DNA of 48,600 nucleotides from UBA1732 sp045114455 (GTDB lineage: Bacteria > Verrucomicrobiota > Lentisphaeria > Victivallales > UBA1829), in assembly GCA_045114455.1 (NCBI GenBank), contig JBGUKN010000046.1:1-48600 (forward strand), read 5' to 3'. The notes under the pieces are model-generated. The model saw nothing but the letters and a program-made list of their open reading frames with translations, was not told the origin of the DNA and did not search any database. Positions 24,209-33,806 of this stretch are shown here, piece after piece. Each line of letters opens with the position of its first letter. Position 1 is the stretch's first letter. Position numbers and translations under genes: made by a program.

Positions 24209-26926
24209 TTGAACCATATTCGGACATACATCATCTGCGCCATGACCGCCCTGTTCCTGCTGCTGGACGCGGCGGATGCATTCGGCCAACGAAGTTACAC
24301 GCCGCCAAAAATGTCCATTTCACAGGACCTGGTCGGCGTGTCGGACTTCGAGAAGGTATCGAAACTGCCTGAGGGATTTGACGCGGCCGCGGACTCCTAC
24401 GAATTCGTCGGGGACAACCTCGTGGCGCGCGGAAACGCCGTGGTCCAGGCGCCCGGCATCGAGATCTCCGCCGACAAGATCGTCGTGAACATGGATTCCG
24501 ACCTTTACGACATTGAGGCGGCGGGAAACGTCACGTTTGCCATCCTGACGACCACCGTGCGGACTATGACGATAGACCAATACGAAGAGCTTTTGCAGGA
24601 TCCGCATGCACGCGTGACGCTGCTCCGGTATGTCGTGAACGACCTCGGCGAGCAGAGCGCGGAAGTTGAGATCGTGGTGGAATCCTCGGTCATCCATGCC
24701 GAACGTGCGGCAGGCAATCTTCTGACCGGAGTCCTTCAGTTTTCCAACTTCGCATTGAAATCCGGGCTGTTCTACTGCGTCGGCGAACGCGCGGACCGTT
24801 TCTTCGACGGCACGGTGAAAGTCCACAAAGCCCGGTTCACGACCTGCGAATACATTCAGGACGACCACGACCATTATGCCATCGCCGCCTACGACGCCAC
24901 GATCGAACCGAGAGACTCCAACAACAGCCTCTTCCTTTACGACAACCAGCTGGGCGACCACAGGATCCTGATGAAGAACAATTTCTTCCAGATCTACGGC
25001 GTTCCGGTGCTCTGGCTGCCGATCCTGTACAAGCCCTCCGACCTGTCCAGCTTCGGCGGCAAAATCGAATTCGGAAGCAGGAGCGAATGGGGCTGGTTCA
25101 TTCGCGGCGCAAAGCACTTCAAGCTCATGGACGAACCGTACTGGAACATGAACCTGATGCTGGACTGGTACGAAAAACGCGGTGTCGGATACGGCCTGAG
25201 CTCCGATTTCATGACGCCCGAATCCACGACCGAATTCTCGTTCTACGGCATCTACGACCGCAATCAGTACGAATACTGGGATCACACGCTTCTTCCCGAC
25301 GATCCGGACTACAAGCTGAACAACTCCCGTCTCTCGATCCCGCACTACCGGTATGAAGTCCGCACGAACAACCTGACGCACTTTTCGAACCGCCTGGACT
25401 TCCGGATGCAGATCGACCTGCTCAGCGACTACCAGTATCTGCGCGACTATTTCCCCGAACGCTTCCGCACCGAATACGAGCCGCCGACCTACGCGTCTCT
25501 GGAGTATCAGGCCGACAGGTTCACGGCCAGCGCATACATGACGCTCCGCATCAACGACTTCAATTCGACCGTGGAACGCCTGCCGGAACTGAGGCTGGAT
25601 TTCCAGCGGCAGGAACTCTTTGCGAACTTCTACTATCAGGGCGAAATGTCCCTTACGCCGCTCTTCATGCGCTGGCGCAGATTCGACCGAGACATGGAGG
25701 ACCTCTGGGGAAACAGGTCTAGACGCTACATGCCCGACAAGGACATCTGGGACCTCTGGAACTACAATACGCTGCGGTTCGACTCGCTCCACATGCTCTA
25801 CTATCCGATGAAGATTTGGAACATCAACATCATTCCGAGAACGGGCATCCGCCTGACCGCATATTCGAGGACGTCCGAACGGGAGATCACCGAGGATGAT
25901 CTTGCCACCATGTTCGTAGCGGACGAGGTCGAAGGAATCCCCTGGGGCTATCGGGTGACGAACTACGATTCCAAGGGCGGCTCGAAATTCCGCGTGGTCG
26001 GCGAGCTCGGCGTGGAGGCGAACACAAAATTCTACCATGCCTGGCAGGATGTAAAGAACGCATTCTGGGGACTCGACGGTCTGCGGCATGTGATCGTGCC
26101 GTATGTGAACTACACATACATCCCGAGGCCGACGGTGAACGCGGACAACCTGTACTATTTCGACGAGATCGACCGCATTCAGGAACAGCATTTCGTAAGA
26201 ACAGGCATTGTCAACCGCCTGCAGACGCGCCGCAACGGCCAGATACACGAATGGCTGTCTCTGGAACAGTACTGGGATTTCTTCATCCACGATTCCGACC
26301 GGTTCAACCATATCGGCGATCTCGGCACCATCCTCAAATTCAGACCGTTCAAAGGCCTCACGCTGTCGGCGGAACTTCTTCTGGACATCGGCGTCAACAA
26401 CGACCACGACCATACGGTGACACGCGGCAACAAAGACGTAGGGCGTCCCGGCATCGCCAGCCGGGCGATCAACCGGCTTACGACATCGATCGACTACCAA
26501 ATCGCCCCGGAATGGCGCGTCTATGCCAGATATACCTATTCGGACGCGTTCGTGCAGCGGTCCGTCTATTCCATGGGAACCCAATTCTCCTCGATGACGG
26601 CCACGGCCATGTCGTATACGCCGATGACGCGCACCCAGACTCTCAGGGGCGGATTCGAGTTCCCGCTGCTGATCGACAAGGACCTTCACGGCTACACCTC
26701 CTGCACGTACGACATTGACCAGAACCTGGTCACAAGGGCCTGCGTCGGCATTATCAAGCGGTTCCACTGCTGGTATCTCTCCGCCGAATGCGGCACGGGG
26801 CAGACCTGGACCCGCCATAGAGACGGCGAGTATTCGCAGCGTCTGAAAAACTATCTTGCCGTATCCGTGGGACTCACGGCCATGCCCGGCTTCTCGTTCG
26901 GGCAGAGGGTCGGCATCGGACAATGA
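24209..26926 (+). CDS. lptD: LPS-assembly outer-membrane protein LptD
   Basis: Beta-barrel that, with LptE, inserts lipopolysaccharide into the outer leaflet. About 905 residues. I choose the TTG at 24209 because GGAG lies 8 bases upstream and the product then opens with a signal peptide (NHIRTYIICAMTALFLLLDA). The OstA-type N-terminal domain follows (YEFVGDNLVARGNAVVQAPG, ISADKIVVN), then a long barrel rich in alternating aromatic strands (FYGIYDRNQYEYWDHTL; YYPMKIWNINIIPRTGIRL). Length exceeds the roughly 780 of E. coli LptD. The few Cys do not show the E. coli disulfide pattern clearly. lysA follows after 33 bp. Supports an LPS-bearing outer membrane. Confidence 0.88.
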   Translation: MNHIRTYIICAMTALFLLLDAADAFGQRSYTPPKMSISQDLVGVSDFEKVSKLPEGFDAAADSYEFVGDNLVARGNAVVQAPGIEISADKIVVNMDSDLYDIEAAGNVTFAILTTTVRTMTIDQYEELLQDPHARVTLLRYVVNDLGEQSAEVEIVVESSVIHAERAAGNLLTGVLQFSNFALKSGLFYCVGERADRFFDGTVKVHKARFTTCEYIQDDHDHYAIAAYDATIEPRDSNNSLFLYDNQLGDHRILMKNNFFQIYGVPVLWLPILYKPSDLSSFGGKIEFGSRSEWGWFIRGAKHFKLMDEPYWNMNLMLDWYEKRGVGYGLSSDFMTPESTTEFSFYGIYDRNQYEYWDHTLLPDDPDYKLNNSRLSIPHYRYEVRTNNLTHFSNRLDFRMQIDLLSDYQYLRDYFPERFRTEYEPPTYASLEYQADRFTASAYMTLRINDFNSTVERLPELRLDFQRQELFANFYYQGEMSLTPLFMRWRRFDRDMEDLWGNRSRRYMPDKDIWDLWNYNTLRFDSLHMLYYPMKIWNINIIPRTGIRLTAYSRTSEREITEDDLATMFVADEVEGIPWGYRVTNYDSKGGSKFRVVGELGVEANTKFYHAWQDVKNAFWGLDGLRHVIVPYVNYTYIPRPTVNADNLYYFDEIDRIQEQHFVRTGIVNRLQTRRNGQIHEWLSLEQYWDFFIHDSDRFNHIGDLGTILKFRPFKGLTLSAELLLDIGVNNDHDHTVTRGNKDVGRPGIASRAINRLTTSIDYQIAPEWRVYARYTYSDAFVQRSVYSMGTQFSSMTATAMSYTPMTRTQTLRGGFEFPLLIDKDLHGYTSCTYDIDQNLVTRACVGIIKRFHCWYLSAECGTGQTWTRHRDGEYSQRLKNYLAVSVGLTAMPGFSFGQRVGIGQ

Positions 26927-26959
26927 ACAGATTTTAATTCTTTGAAAGGCATCTACTCC

Positions 26960-28228
26960 ATGAAATTTGAACAGGACCGAATCAAAATCGGCGACATCCC
27001 GGTCGCGGAACTCGCCGCAAAATACGGCACCCCGCTTTACGTCTACGACGAACAGAAAATCCGCGACAATTACCGGCGCGCCGTGGCGACGTTCCGGAAA
27101 TACTACCCCGATTTCCGCATGTTCTACGCCGTCAAATGCTGCAACAACCCGGCAATCGTGAACATCCTGCGCCAGGAAGGCGCCGGCGCCGACTGCGCCA
27201 GCGTCAACGAGATCCTGCTGGCGAAATCCATCGGCATCTCCGGCGAAGACATCATGTTCAGCGGCAATTTCCTCTCCGACGAGGACCTGCGTCAGGGCAT
27301 CGAGACCGGAGCCGTCATCAACCTCGACGATGAAAGTCTCTTTCCCCGCCTCCTGAAATTCGGCGTGCCGGAGGTCATTTCCTTCCGCGTGAACCCGGGC
27401 TACGGCAAAAGCAACGTGGGCGAATATGTGACGAACGCCGGGCCGAAGGCGAAATTCGGCATCCACCCGGACAAAGTCACCGCCGCCTACCGTATGGCGA
27501 AGGAAGCCGGCGTGAAGCGGTTCGGCGTCCACATGATGACCGGCTCGTGCATCACGGACGCGGACTATTTCCCGTTCGTGACGAGCCTGCTGATGGAGAT
27601 CGTGGGCAAGACGGGCAGGGAACTCGGGATCGACTTCGAGTTCATCGACCTCGGCGGCGGCCTGGGCATCCCCTACGAACCCGGCGAGGCGTCCCTGGAC
27701 CTGGAAGCCGCGGCGAAGAAGACGGCCGACGTGTTCAAGGCCTTTGTCGACAAATACGGCATGAAGCCGCCCCGCCTCGAAATGGAGCCCGCCCGCTACT
27801 TCGTCGGAAACGCCGGATATGTGATCGGACGCGTCCACGCCGTGAAGGAGTCCTATACGCGGATCGTCGGCACCGACGTCGGCATGAACGTGCTCGTCCG
27901 TCCGGCATTCTACGGATCCTACCACCACATCTACGTCGACGGCAAGGAAAACGAACCGCGGGCGAACATGGGGCTCTGCGGTCAGCTCTGCGAAAACACC
28001 GACTACTGGGTCAAGGAACGCAGCCTGCCCGCGAGTCTGGGTCCCGGCGATCTCATCGTGGTGGAGAATGCGGGCGCCTACGGGTTCGGCATGAGCTACC
28101 AGTACAACGGACGTCTGCGGGCGGCTGAAGTCCTGGTGAACGGCGGCGAAGCGACCTTGATCCGCGACCGGGAAACGTTCGACGACATGATCCGCCACAC
28201 ACATGTGCCGGAGCGTCTGAAAAAATAA
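26960..28228 (+). CDS. lysA: Diaminopimelate decarboxylase
   Basis: PLP enzyme making L-lysine from meso-diaminopimelate. 422 residues from the ATG at 26960, which has GAAAGG about 10 bases upstream. The PLP Lys is K59 in FYAVKCCNNP; GGGLGIPYEPGE binds cofactor phosphate; the EPARYFVGNAGY and CGQLCENTDYW segments match the substrate-binding and active-site Cys regions. A fold III TIM barrel plus beta domain is expected. Related PLP decarboxylases for ornithine or carboxynorspermidine are the main alternative; the motif order and length favour LysA. Pairing with lptD probably reflects shared transcription rather than shared function. Confidence 0.85.
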   Translation: MKFEQDRIKIGDIPVAELAAKYGTPLYVYDEQKIRDNYRRAVATFRKYYPDFRMFYAVKCCNNPAIVNILRQEGAGADCASVNEILLAKSIGISGEDIMFSGNFLSDEDLRQGIETGAVINLDDESLFPRLLKFGVPEVISFRVNPGYGKSNVGEYVTNAGPKAKFGIHPDKVTAAYRMAKEAGVKRFGVHMMTGSCITDADYFPFVTSLLMEIVGKTGRELGIDFEFIDLGGGLGIPYEPGEASLDLEAAAKKTADVFKAFVDKYGMKPPRLEMEPARYFVGNAGYVIGRVHAVKESYTRIVGTDVGMNVLVRPAFYGSYHHIYVDGKENEPRANMGLCGQLCENTDYWVKERSLPASLGPGDLIVVENAGAYGFGMSYQYNGRLRAAEVLVNGGEATLIRDRETFDDMIRHTHVPERLKK

Positions 28229-28249
28229 CGAAAAAAAACGGAAAAACGC

Positions 28250-28277
28250 TTTACTTCCTGAAAACGCAGGCTAAATT
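28250..28277 (+). promoter_or_regulatory. Possible mreB promoter
   Basis: TTTACT (28250-28255), 16-base spacer, TAAATT (28272-28277), about 52 bases before mreB. Confidence 0.45.
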
Positions 28278-28328
28278 ATGGATATAGATGATGCGGCCTG
28301 AGAACGGAAACCATCGGAGACCACAAAA

Positions 28329-29351
28329 ATGAAGTTCAGATTTTCAAAATTCTTTTCGAGCGATATCGGCATCGACCTGGGCACCGCGAACTGCCTGGTC
28401 TATGTCAAGGACCATGGCGTCGTGCTGAACGAACCGTCCGTCGTCGCGATCAAGGAGAATGTGGTCGTAAGCGTGGGCGCCGAGGCGAAACGCATGCTGG
28501 GACGCTGCCCCATGAACATCAAGGCCATCCGTCCGATGAAGGCCGGCGTGATCGCGGACTTCGCCGTGACCGAGGAAATGCTGCGCTATTTCATCCTGAA
28601 GGCGAAAAACTTCATGGCGCCCTATCAGCGCATCTTCCGTCCCACCGTCCTCATCGCCGTTCCCTCCGGCATCACCGAAGTCGAAAGCCGCGCCGTGCAG
28701 GACAGCGCCATGCACGCGGGCGCCGCGAAAGTCCACACGATCGAAGAGCCCATGGCCTCCGCGATCGGCGTCGGCCTGCCCGTGGCGGAACCGACCGGCA
28801 GCATGATCGTCGACATCGGCGGCGGCACGACTGAAGTGGCCGTGATCTCGCTCGCCGGCATCGTGGAAAAACGCAGCTGCCGCGTGGGCGGCGACGAAAT
28901 GGATTCGTCCATCATCCAGCATATGAAGCGTGTGTACAACCTGCTCATCGGCGAACGCATGGCCGAGGACATCAAGATCCGCATCGGCAGCGCATATCAG
29001 GTGCCCGACCTGGAGGAATCCATGGAAGTGAAGGGGCGCGACCTCGTGTCCGGGCTCCCGAAGAGCATCCGCGTCTCCTCCCAGGAAATCCGCACCGCCC
29101 TGCAGGAACCCATCGCCAGCATCGTCGATGCCGTGCGCTCCACGCTCGAACACTGCCCGCCGGAACTCGCCTCCGACCTCATGGACCGCGGCATCATGCT
29201 CGCGGGCGGCGGCGCCATGATCCGCGGCCTCGACCGTCTGATCTCCGAAGAAATGAACCTCCCCGTCTTCGTGGCCGACGACCCGCTGAACGCCGTCGTC
29301 AAGGGCACCGGCGTGGTGCTGCAGGAACTCAGCAACAACGTCCAGATCTGA
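28329..29351 (+). CDS. mreB: Rod-shape actin homologue MreB
   Basis: Forms membrane-bound filaments that guide side-wall peptidoglycan synthesis. 340 residues, the normal length. Actin-fold signatures: phosphate 1 loop DLGTANCLVYV (about residues 17-27), phosphate 2 loop DIGGGTTEVAVIS, and the adenosine motif GIMLAGGGAMIRGL near the C-terminus. The N-terminus begins with an amphipathic stretch (MKFRFSKFFS) suited to membrane binding. GGAG lies about 10 bases before the ATG. It opens a four-gene unit with ruvB, a glycosyltransferase and a deacetylase; mreC and mreD are not adjacent. Its partner rodZ is elsewhere in the window. Confidence 0.97.
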   Translation: MKFRFSKFFSSDIGIDLGTANCLVYVKDHGVVLNEPSVVAIKENVVVSVGAEAKRMLGRCPMNIKAIRPMKAGVIADFAVTEEMLRYFILKAKNFMAPYQRIFRPTVLIAVPSGITEVESRAVQDSAMHAGAAKVHTIEEPMASAIGVGLPVAEPTGSMIVDIGGGTTEVAVISLAGIVEKRSCRVGGDEMDSSIIQHMKRVYNLLIGERMAEDIKIRIGSAYQVPDLEESMEVKGRDLVSGLPKSIRVSSQEIRTALQEPIASIVDAVRSTLEHCPPELASDLMDRGIMLAGGGAMIRGLDRLISEEMNLPVFVADDPLNAVVKGTGVVLQELSNNVQI

Positions 29352-29364
29352 CGCGCTGTCAAAA

Positions 29365-30432
29365 ATGGCTGAAACCGAACGTTATATCACCTCGACGCTG
29401 AACCGCCGCGACGAGACGGTCGAAAAGACCCTGCGTCCGCAGAAATTCGAGGACTTCCCCGGTCAGGACAGCGTCAAGGAACGCCTCAAAGTCTACGTCG
29501 AAGCCGCCAAGCGGCGCAACGAACCGCTCGGGCATCTCCTGCTCTACGGTCCGCCCGGACTCGGCAAGACCACCCTCGCCTACATCATCGCCAACGAAAA
29601 GGGCGCGAACATCAAATCCTCCAGCGGCCCGGTCATTGAGAAGCCCGGCGACCTGGCGGGCCTCCTCACATCCATGGAGGACGGCGACATCCTCTTCATC
29701 GACGAGATCCACCGCCTGAACACAGCCGTGGAGGAGTACCTCTACAGCGCCATGGAGGACTACTTCATCGACATCATGCTGGACCAGGGACCCGGCGCCC
29801 GGTCCGTGCGCCTGAACCTCGCCAAATTCACGCTCATCGGCGCCACCACGCGCCAGGGGCTGCTTTCGGCTCCTCTCCGCGCCAGGTTCAAGCTCGCGCC
29901 GCGCCTGGACTATTACGACCCGGAAAATCTTCAGAAGATCGTGCAGCGGTCCGCCGGAATCCTGAACGTCGGGATCACCCCGGAAGCCGCGTTCGAAATC
30001 GCCCGCAGAAGCCGCGGCACCCCGCGCATCGCCAACAATCTGCTGTCCTGGGCGCGCGACTTCGCGCAGGTCCGCGGCAACGGCACGATCGACGACGAGA
30101 CCGCACGCAAGGCGCTTTCCATGATGGAGATCGACAGCAACGGCCTCGACGAGATGGACAAGCGCATCCTCGAGACCATCGTCGCCAACTTCAACGGCGG
30201 TCCGGTCGGCCTGAACTCGCTTGCCGTCGCCATCGGCGAAGACCCCGGCACCATCGAGGAAGTCTACGAGCCCTACCTCATCCAGGAAGGCTATCTCATG
30301 CGTTCGCCCCAGGGCCGCATCGCCACCGACCGTTCCTGGTCCCTCTTCGGCCTCACCGCGAAAAATCGACTGACCGGACGCGGCTCCTCCGGCAAAAAAG
30401 GCGATTCCGACCAACCCGACTTCTTCCAGTGA
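29365..30432 (+). CDS. ruvB: Holliday junction branch-migration helicase RuvB
   Basis: AAA+ motor that, with RuvA, drives branch migration in recombinational repair. 355 residues. Walker A GPPGLGKTT (62-70), Walker B ILFIDEIHRL, sensor and presensor region GATTRQGLLSAPLRARF, and a C-terminal winged helix (about 270-335; EDPGTIEEVYEPYLIQEGYL). It starts 13 bp after mreB with no clear ribosome binding site, suggesting coupling. ruvA and ruvC are not present nearby. The last 20 residues are a Gly/Ser/Lys-rich tail. Confidence 0.97.
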   Translation: MAETERYITSTLNRRDETVEKTLRPQKFEDFPGQDSVKERLKVYVEAAKRRNEPLGHLLLYGPPGLGKTTLAYIIANEKGANIKSSSGPVIEKPGDLAGLLTSMEDGDILFIDEIHRLNTAVEEYLYSAMEDYFIDIMLDQGPGARSVRLNLAKFTLIGATTRQGLLSAPLRARFKLAPRLDYYDPENLQKIVQRSAGILNVGITPEAAFEIARRSRGTPRIANNLLSWARDFAQVRGNGTIDDETARKALSMMEIDSNGLDEMDKRILETIVANFNGGPVGLNSLAVAIGEDPGTIEEVYEPYLIQEGYLMRSPQGRIATDRSWSLFGLTAKNRLTGRGSSGKKGDSDQPDFFQ

Positions 30433-30471
30433 CGCCCACACATTTTCGCCTCTTCCCCGCCCCCGCATCCC

Positions 30472-31221
30472 ATGAAAACCGACCTCGTTCTTCCTTTCTA
30501 TAAACCTCACGATGGCTGGCTGGACCATCTCCTCGAATCCGTCGCCGCGTTCAGGCAGGTCCTGAACGAACGCGGCGCGACCCTGCGCGTCATCCTCGCA
30601 AACGACGGATCGCCGAAGTCCTGCTACCCGGACGAAGCCTTGAATGCCATCCGCGCCGTCGCCGACGAGTTCATTTTTTCCAGTTACGACGTCAATCACG
30701 GGAAAGGCTACTGCCTGCGCCATGCGGTCGCTCAGGCGGACGGCGACATCCAGATCTACACCGACGGCGATTTCCCGTTCGGCTGGCAGTGCGCCGCCGA
30801 GGCGTTCGACCGGCTGAATTCCGGCGCGGACGTCGTGATGGGCATCCGCGGCGCCGACTACGGCAATGCCCTGCATCCGCTCCGTAAGTTCATTTCGAAG
30901 GGCGTGCGCCGCCTGAACCGGTTCCTGCTCGGGATGCCGGAACGCTACCTCGACACGCAGGCCGGGATGAAGGCATTCCGCGGCGCCGGGAAACAGGCGT
31001 TCCTGGACACCACGGTCGACACGTTCCTGTTCGATACCGAATTCATCCTGCTCGCATGGGACCGCGGGCTCCGCATCGACACCATCCCACTCACCCTGCG
31101 GCCCGGACTCTCCTTCTCGAAAATGGGCTGGCGGATCCTGTTCCGCGAGCTCAGGAACTTCCTCCGCATCATGCCCGCGCACTGGTTCCGCAAGAAACAG
31201 CGCCGCCCGGCGCAGGATTGA
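30472..31221 (+). CDS. Family 2 glycosyltransferase
   Basis: 249 residues with a GT-A fold: N-terminal LVLPFYKPHDGW, nucleotide-binding ILANDGSPKSC, and the metal-binding region IYTDGDFPFGWQC, then GMKAFRG and a C-terminal basic amphipathic segment (WRILFRELRNFLRIMPAHWF) for membrane association. No transmembrane helix is clear. Acceptor and sugar are unknown. It lies 39 bp after ruvB and 3 bp before a deacetylase. The pair of a GT2 transferase and a NodB-type deacetylase parallels ArnC-ArnD in function type, so a lipid-linked or surface glycan intermediate is a reasonable guess. Confidence 0.82.
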   Translation: MKTDLVLPFYKPHDGWLDHLLESVAAFRQVLNERGATLRVILANDGSPKSCYPDEALNAIRAVADEFIFSSYDVNHGKGYCLRHAVAQADGDIQIYTDGDFPFGWQCAAEAFDRLNSGADVVMGIRGADYGNALHPLRKFISKGVRRLNRFLLGMPERYLDTQAGMKAFRGAGKQAFLDTTVDTFLFDTEFILLAWDRGLRIDTIPLTLRPGLSFSKMGWRILFRELRNFLRIMPAHWFRKKQRRPAQD

Positions 31222-31224
31222 GCG

Positions 31225-32016
31225 ATGAACAGCATCCTGCTTTCGTTCGACATCGAGGAATTCGACCTGCCGACCGAGTTCGGCGTGACGATTTCGCGCG
31301 AAGATATGTTCGCCATCGCAGGCGAGGGCACGCGGCGCATCCTGCGGACCGTGAATGAAGCCGGAGCACGCACCACGTTCTTCGTGACCGCCGCCTTCGC
31401 CCTGGAATTCCCCGATCTCGTGCGCGAAATGAAGTCATCCGGCCACGAGATCGCCTCCCACGGCTATTCCCACACGACATTCGAGCCCGCCGACCTGAAG
31501 CGTTCCCGCGAGGTGCTGGAAGAGATCATCGGCGTGCCCGTCCGTGGATTCCGCATGGCGCGCCTCGCCAAGGTCGGTAAAGAGGACATCCTGAACGCCG
31601 GATACGAATACGAATCCTCCCTGAATCCCGTGTGGCTCCCCGGCCGCTACAGCAACTTCACCGCACCGCTGAAGCCCTTCCGCGAAGCGTGCGGCCTATG
31701 GCAGATGCCGGTGTCCGCCCTCCCCGTCGTCCGCTTCCCGCTCTTCTGGCTTTCCTTCAAAAATCTCCCGTTGGCGCTCTACATCCCGATGGCGAAGACC
31801 GCCATGTCCGCCACGGGATTCTTCAATATGTATTCGCACCCATGGGAATACCACGAACGCGCCGCGGAAGCGCGGTGGAAGATCCCGGGCTACATCGTCC
31901 GTCACGCCGGAGAAGCCCAGCGCCTGCGCCTGAAACGTCTCATTTCGAGCCTCGGGCGTTCCGGCACGTTCGAAACCTTCAGCGCGTATCTCGACCGCCT
32001 CCAGGCGGGGCAGTGA
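31225..32016 (+). CDS. Polysaccharide deacetylase family (NodB-type) protein
   Basis: 263 residues. The catalytic base region is LLSFDIEEFDLP (about 5-16), metal ligands are H79 and H83 in SHGYSH, and the following RGFRMARLAKVGKEDIL matches motif 3, although the usual RxPxG is altered. No signal peptide is present, so it acts in the cytosol or at the inner face unless it reaches the membrane otherwise. The start is 3 bp from the previous stop (TGAGCGATG), suggesting coupling. A small hairpin overlapping the stop codon probably ends the unit. Confidence 0.82.
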   Translation: MNSILLSFDIEEFDLPTEFGVTISREDMFAIAGEGTRRILRTVNEAGARTTFFVTAAFALEFPDLVREMKSSGHEIASHGYSHTTFEPADLKRSREVLEEIIGVPVRGFRMARLAKVGKEDILNAGYEYESSLNPVWLPGRYSNFTAPLKPFREACGLWQMPVSALPVVRFPLFWLSFKNLPLALYIPMAKTAMSATGFFNMYSHPWEYHERAAEARWKIPGYIVRHAGEAQRLRLKRLISSLGRSGTFETFSAYLDRLQAGQ

Positions 32017-32037
32017 CGCACCGGTTCGGCGTCTTTT
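32015..32037 (+). terminator. Terminator overlapping the deacetylase stop codon
   Basis: GACGC (32015-32019) pairs with GCGTC (32029-32033), with inner CCG/CGG pairs and four T following. The opposing LRR gene ends only 10 bp away. Confidence 0.5.
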
Positions 32038-32046
32038 CGGGGACGG

Positions 32047-33723
32047 TCAATAGTCGTATTTGATCTTGATCTTGCGGGATTCCGCTTCCTTGCGGACGGA
32101 ATTCCAGCAGGGCGTATCCCGGAACGCATCGACGGCGATCCATTTCATGCCCTCCGGGATCGTGACCTCTTTCAGCGCGGGACACCATCCGAACGCGCAG
32201 CCTTCGAGGTTTTTCAAGCTCGCGGGCAGGGTAACGCGTTCCAGCTTCATGCAGCCGGCGAACGCGCGGTACTTGACGGTCTCGACGCCCTCCGGGATCG
32301 CGATCTCCTTCAGTTCATGGCACGCTTCGAAGGCGCCTTCGCCGATGGATGTGATGCCGGACGGCAGTTCGACCGTCTCCAGGCCTCTGCAATTGTAGAG
32401 AATGTTCGGCAGTTCCGTGGATGTTATGGGCGGGAATTTGAAATGCTTGAGGGCGAAACAGCTGGAGAACGCCTTCTCCCCGAAGTCGACCGGTCCGGCC
32501 GGCAGTTTCAAATCCTCCAGAAGGGAACAGTTGATGAACGCCCATTTGCCGATGGTCTTCACGCTGTCCGGCAGCCGGAGCGTCTTCATCGCCGCGCACT
32601 GGCAGAACGCCTCCTCGCCGATCGTCACCACGCCGTCCGGGACCGTGACCGACTCCATGTCGCAGCTGATGAAGGCTTTTTTCCCGATCGAGCGGATGCC
32701 CTCCGGGAACTCGAACTGCTTCAGCTTCATGCACCACCGGAACGCTTCGTCCCCGATGGCGGCGTCCTCCGATACCGGCGGGGCGGCGGCTTCGCCCCCC
32801 TTGGTCAGCGTGACGCTCTCCAGGGACATACAGTCGGAAAACGCTTTCTCGTAGATGGTGGCGTGCACCGGAATCGTAGCCGTTTTCAGCTTGCGGCATC
32901 CTTGGAACGCTTCCCGCCCGATATACTTTACGGAATTCGGGATCGAAACCGATTCCAGGGAGGCACATCCGTTGAATGCGAATGTCTCGATCGACTTGAT
33001 GCCGTCCGGGATGTCAACGGTCCGCAATGCGGAACAGCGGCTGAACGCGTTGTTCTCGATGCTTGCGCCCTTGACCGGCGGTGCGGCGTTTTCGTCGCCG
33101 GGATTCACGATCGTGACGCTTTCCAGCGCCGTACAGCCGTTGAACGCACTGTATCCGATGGAGGCGCGGGCGGGGATCACGACCGATTTCAGCGTCTTGT
33201 TTTCGTAAAAAATGTTGGACGGGATCCGTTCGACCGAGTTCGGAAACACGACCGATTCCAGTTTCTTGCACTGGCGGAACGCTTTGACCTCGATCTCCGT
33301 CACGCCGTCCGGGATCACAAGATTGACCGCATCCGGCGGTGCACTGCGCAAGATCGCCTTGTCGATGATTCCCCCGTTGAAAACGACATCCATGCCGGCA
33401 TCGTTGAGGTTGAAATGTTCCCCGTGACCATCGGCGATCCTGTGTTCCGGCATGGCCGGCAGGTCGGCTTTTTCGATCTCTTCCTCGGCCCCGCGCGACG
33501 GAGCCGCGATCTCTTCTTTGTTTTTTTCGGCAGGGACGACAACGATATTCCCGTGTTCGTCCCGTTCGGTCTTCTCGGACGAAATAACATTCCCCGCATC
33601 GTCCAGGTAGACGATGTCCGCCCGCAGCGGACAGAGAAAACAGAAAAAGGAAGCGAAAACGGGGAGAAACACCCCGAAACCGCGCCGGACGGTCCACGGC
33701 TGAAATCCTGTGCACGTCACCAT
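32047..33723 (-). CDS. BspA-like leucine-rich-repeat exported protein 1
   Basis: 558 residues. A signal-like N-terminus (GFGVFLPVFASFFCFLCPLRA, about 16-36) precedes VYLDDAGNVISSEKTERDEHGN and a Glu-rich linker. From about residue 120 there are roughly a dozen LRR_5 (BspA/TpLRR) repeats of about 23-25 residues, of the form 'IP..V..I...AF..C..L..V.IP', for example GVTEIEVKAFRQCKKLESV and GIKSIETFAFNGCASLESV. Such proteins are usually surface or periplasmic adhesins or binding scaffolds. AAGGAG lies 6 bases before the ATG. Its leader holds repeat copy C. The gene is a tandem paralogue of the one upstream. Confidence 0.88.
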   Translation of the reverse strand: MVTCTGFQPWTVRRGFGVFLPVFASFFCFLCPLRADIVYLDDAGNVISSEKTERDEHGNIVVVPAEKNKEEIAAPSRGAEEEIEKADLPAMPEHRIADGHGEHFNLNDAGMDVVFNGGIIDKAILRSAPPDAVNLVIPDGVTEIEVKAFRQCKKLESVVFPNSVERIPSNIFYENKTLKSVVIPARASIGYSAFNGCTALESVTIVNPGDENAAPPVKGASIENNAFSRCSALRTVDIPDGIKSIETFAFNGCASLESVSIPNSVKYIGREAFQGCRKLKTATIPVHATIYEKAFSDCMSLESVTLTKGGEAAAPPVSEDAAIGDEAFRWCMKLKQFEFPEGIRSIGKKAFISCDMESVTVPDGVVTIGEEAFCQCAAMKTLRLPDSVKTIGKWAFINCSLLEDLKLPAGPVDFGEKAFSSCFALKHFKFPPITSTELPNILYNCRGLETVELPSGITSIGEGAFEACHELKEIAIPEGVETVKYRAFAGCMKLERVTLPASLKNLEGCAFGWCPALKEVTIPEGMKWIAVDAFRDTPCWNSVRKEAESRKIKIKYDY

Positions 33724-33759
33724 AAAAAACTCCTTCGGTCGATTGCGGTTGCCGGGGAA

Positions 33760-33802
33760 GCAGAGCCTCCTCTGCGGCAGTTGCCTTGCTTCGCAACGGC
33801 AC
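33760..33802 (+). repeat. Two-hairpin repeat, copy C (leader of LRR gene 1)
   Basis: Hairpin 1 is GCAGAG-cctc-CTCTGC (33760-33775); hairpin 2 is TGCC-TTGC-TTC-GCAA-c-GGCA (33782-33801). Hairpin 2 is nearly identical to copy B. It lies directly after the LRR promoter, so it is transcribed (as its complement) in the mRNA leader. Confidence 0.68.
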
Positions 33803-33806
33803 GATT

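Noticed and set aside
24320..28204. Very long open frame (1294 codons) antisense to lptD and lysA
   Set aside because: Composition (Val/Arg/Asp/His-rich) is what a GC-rich gene gives on its opposite strand; the plus-strand proteins are clear family members.
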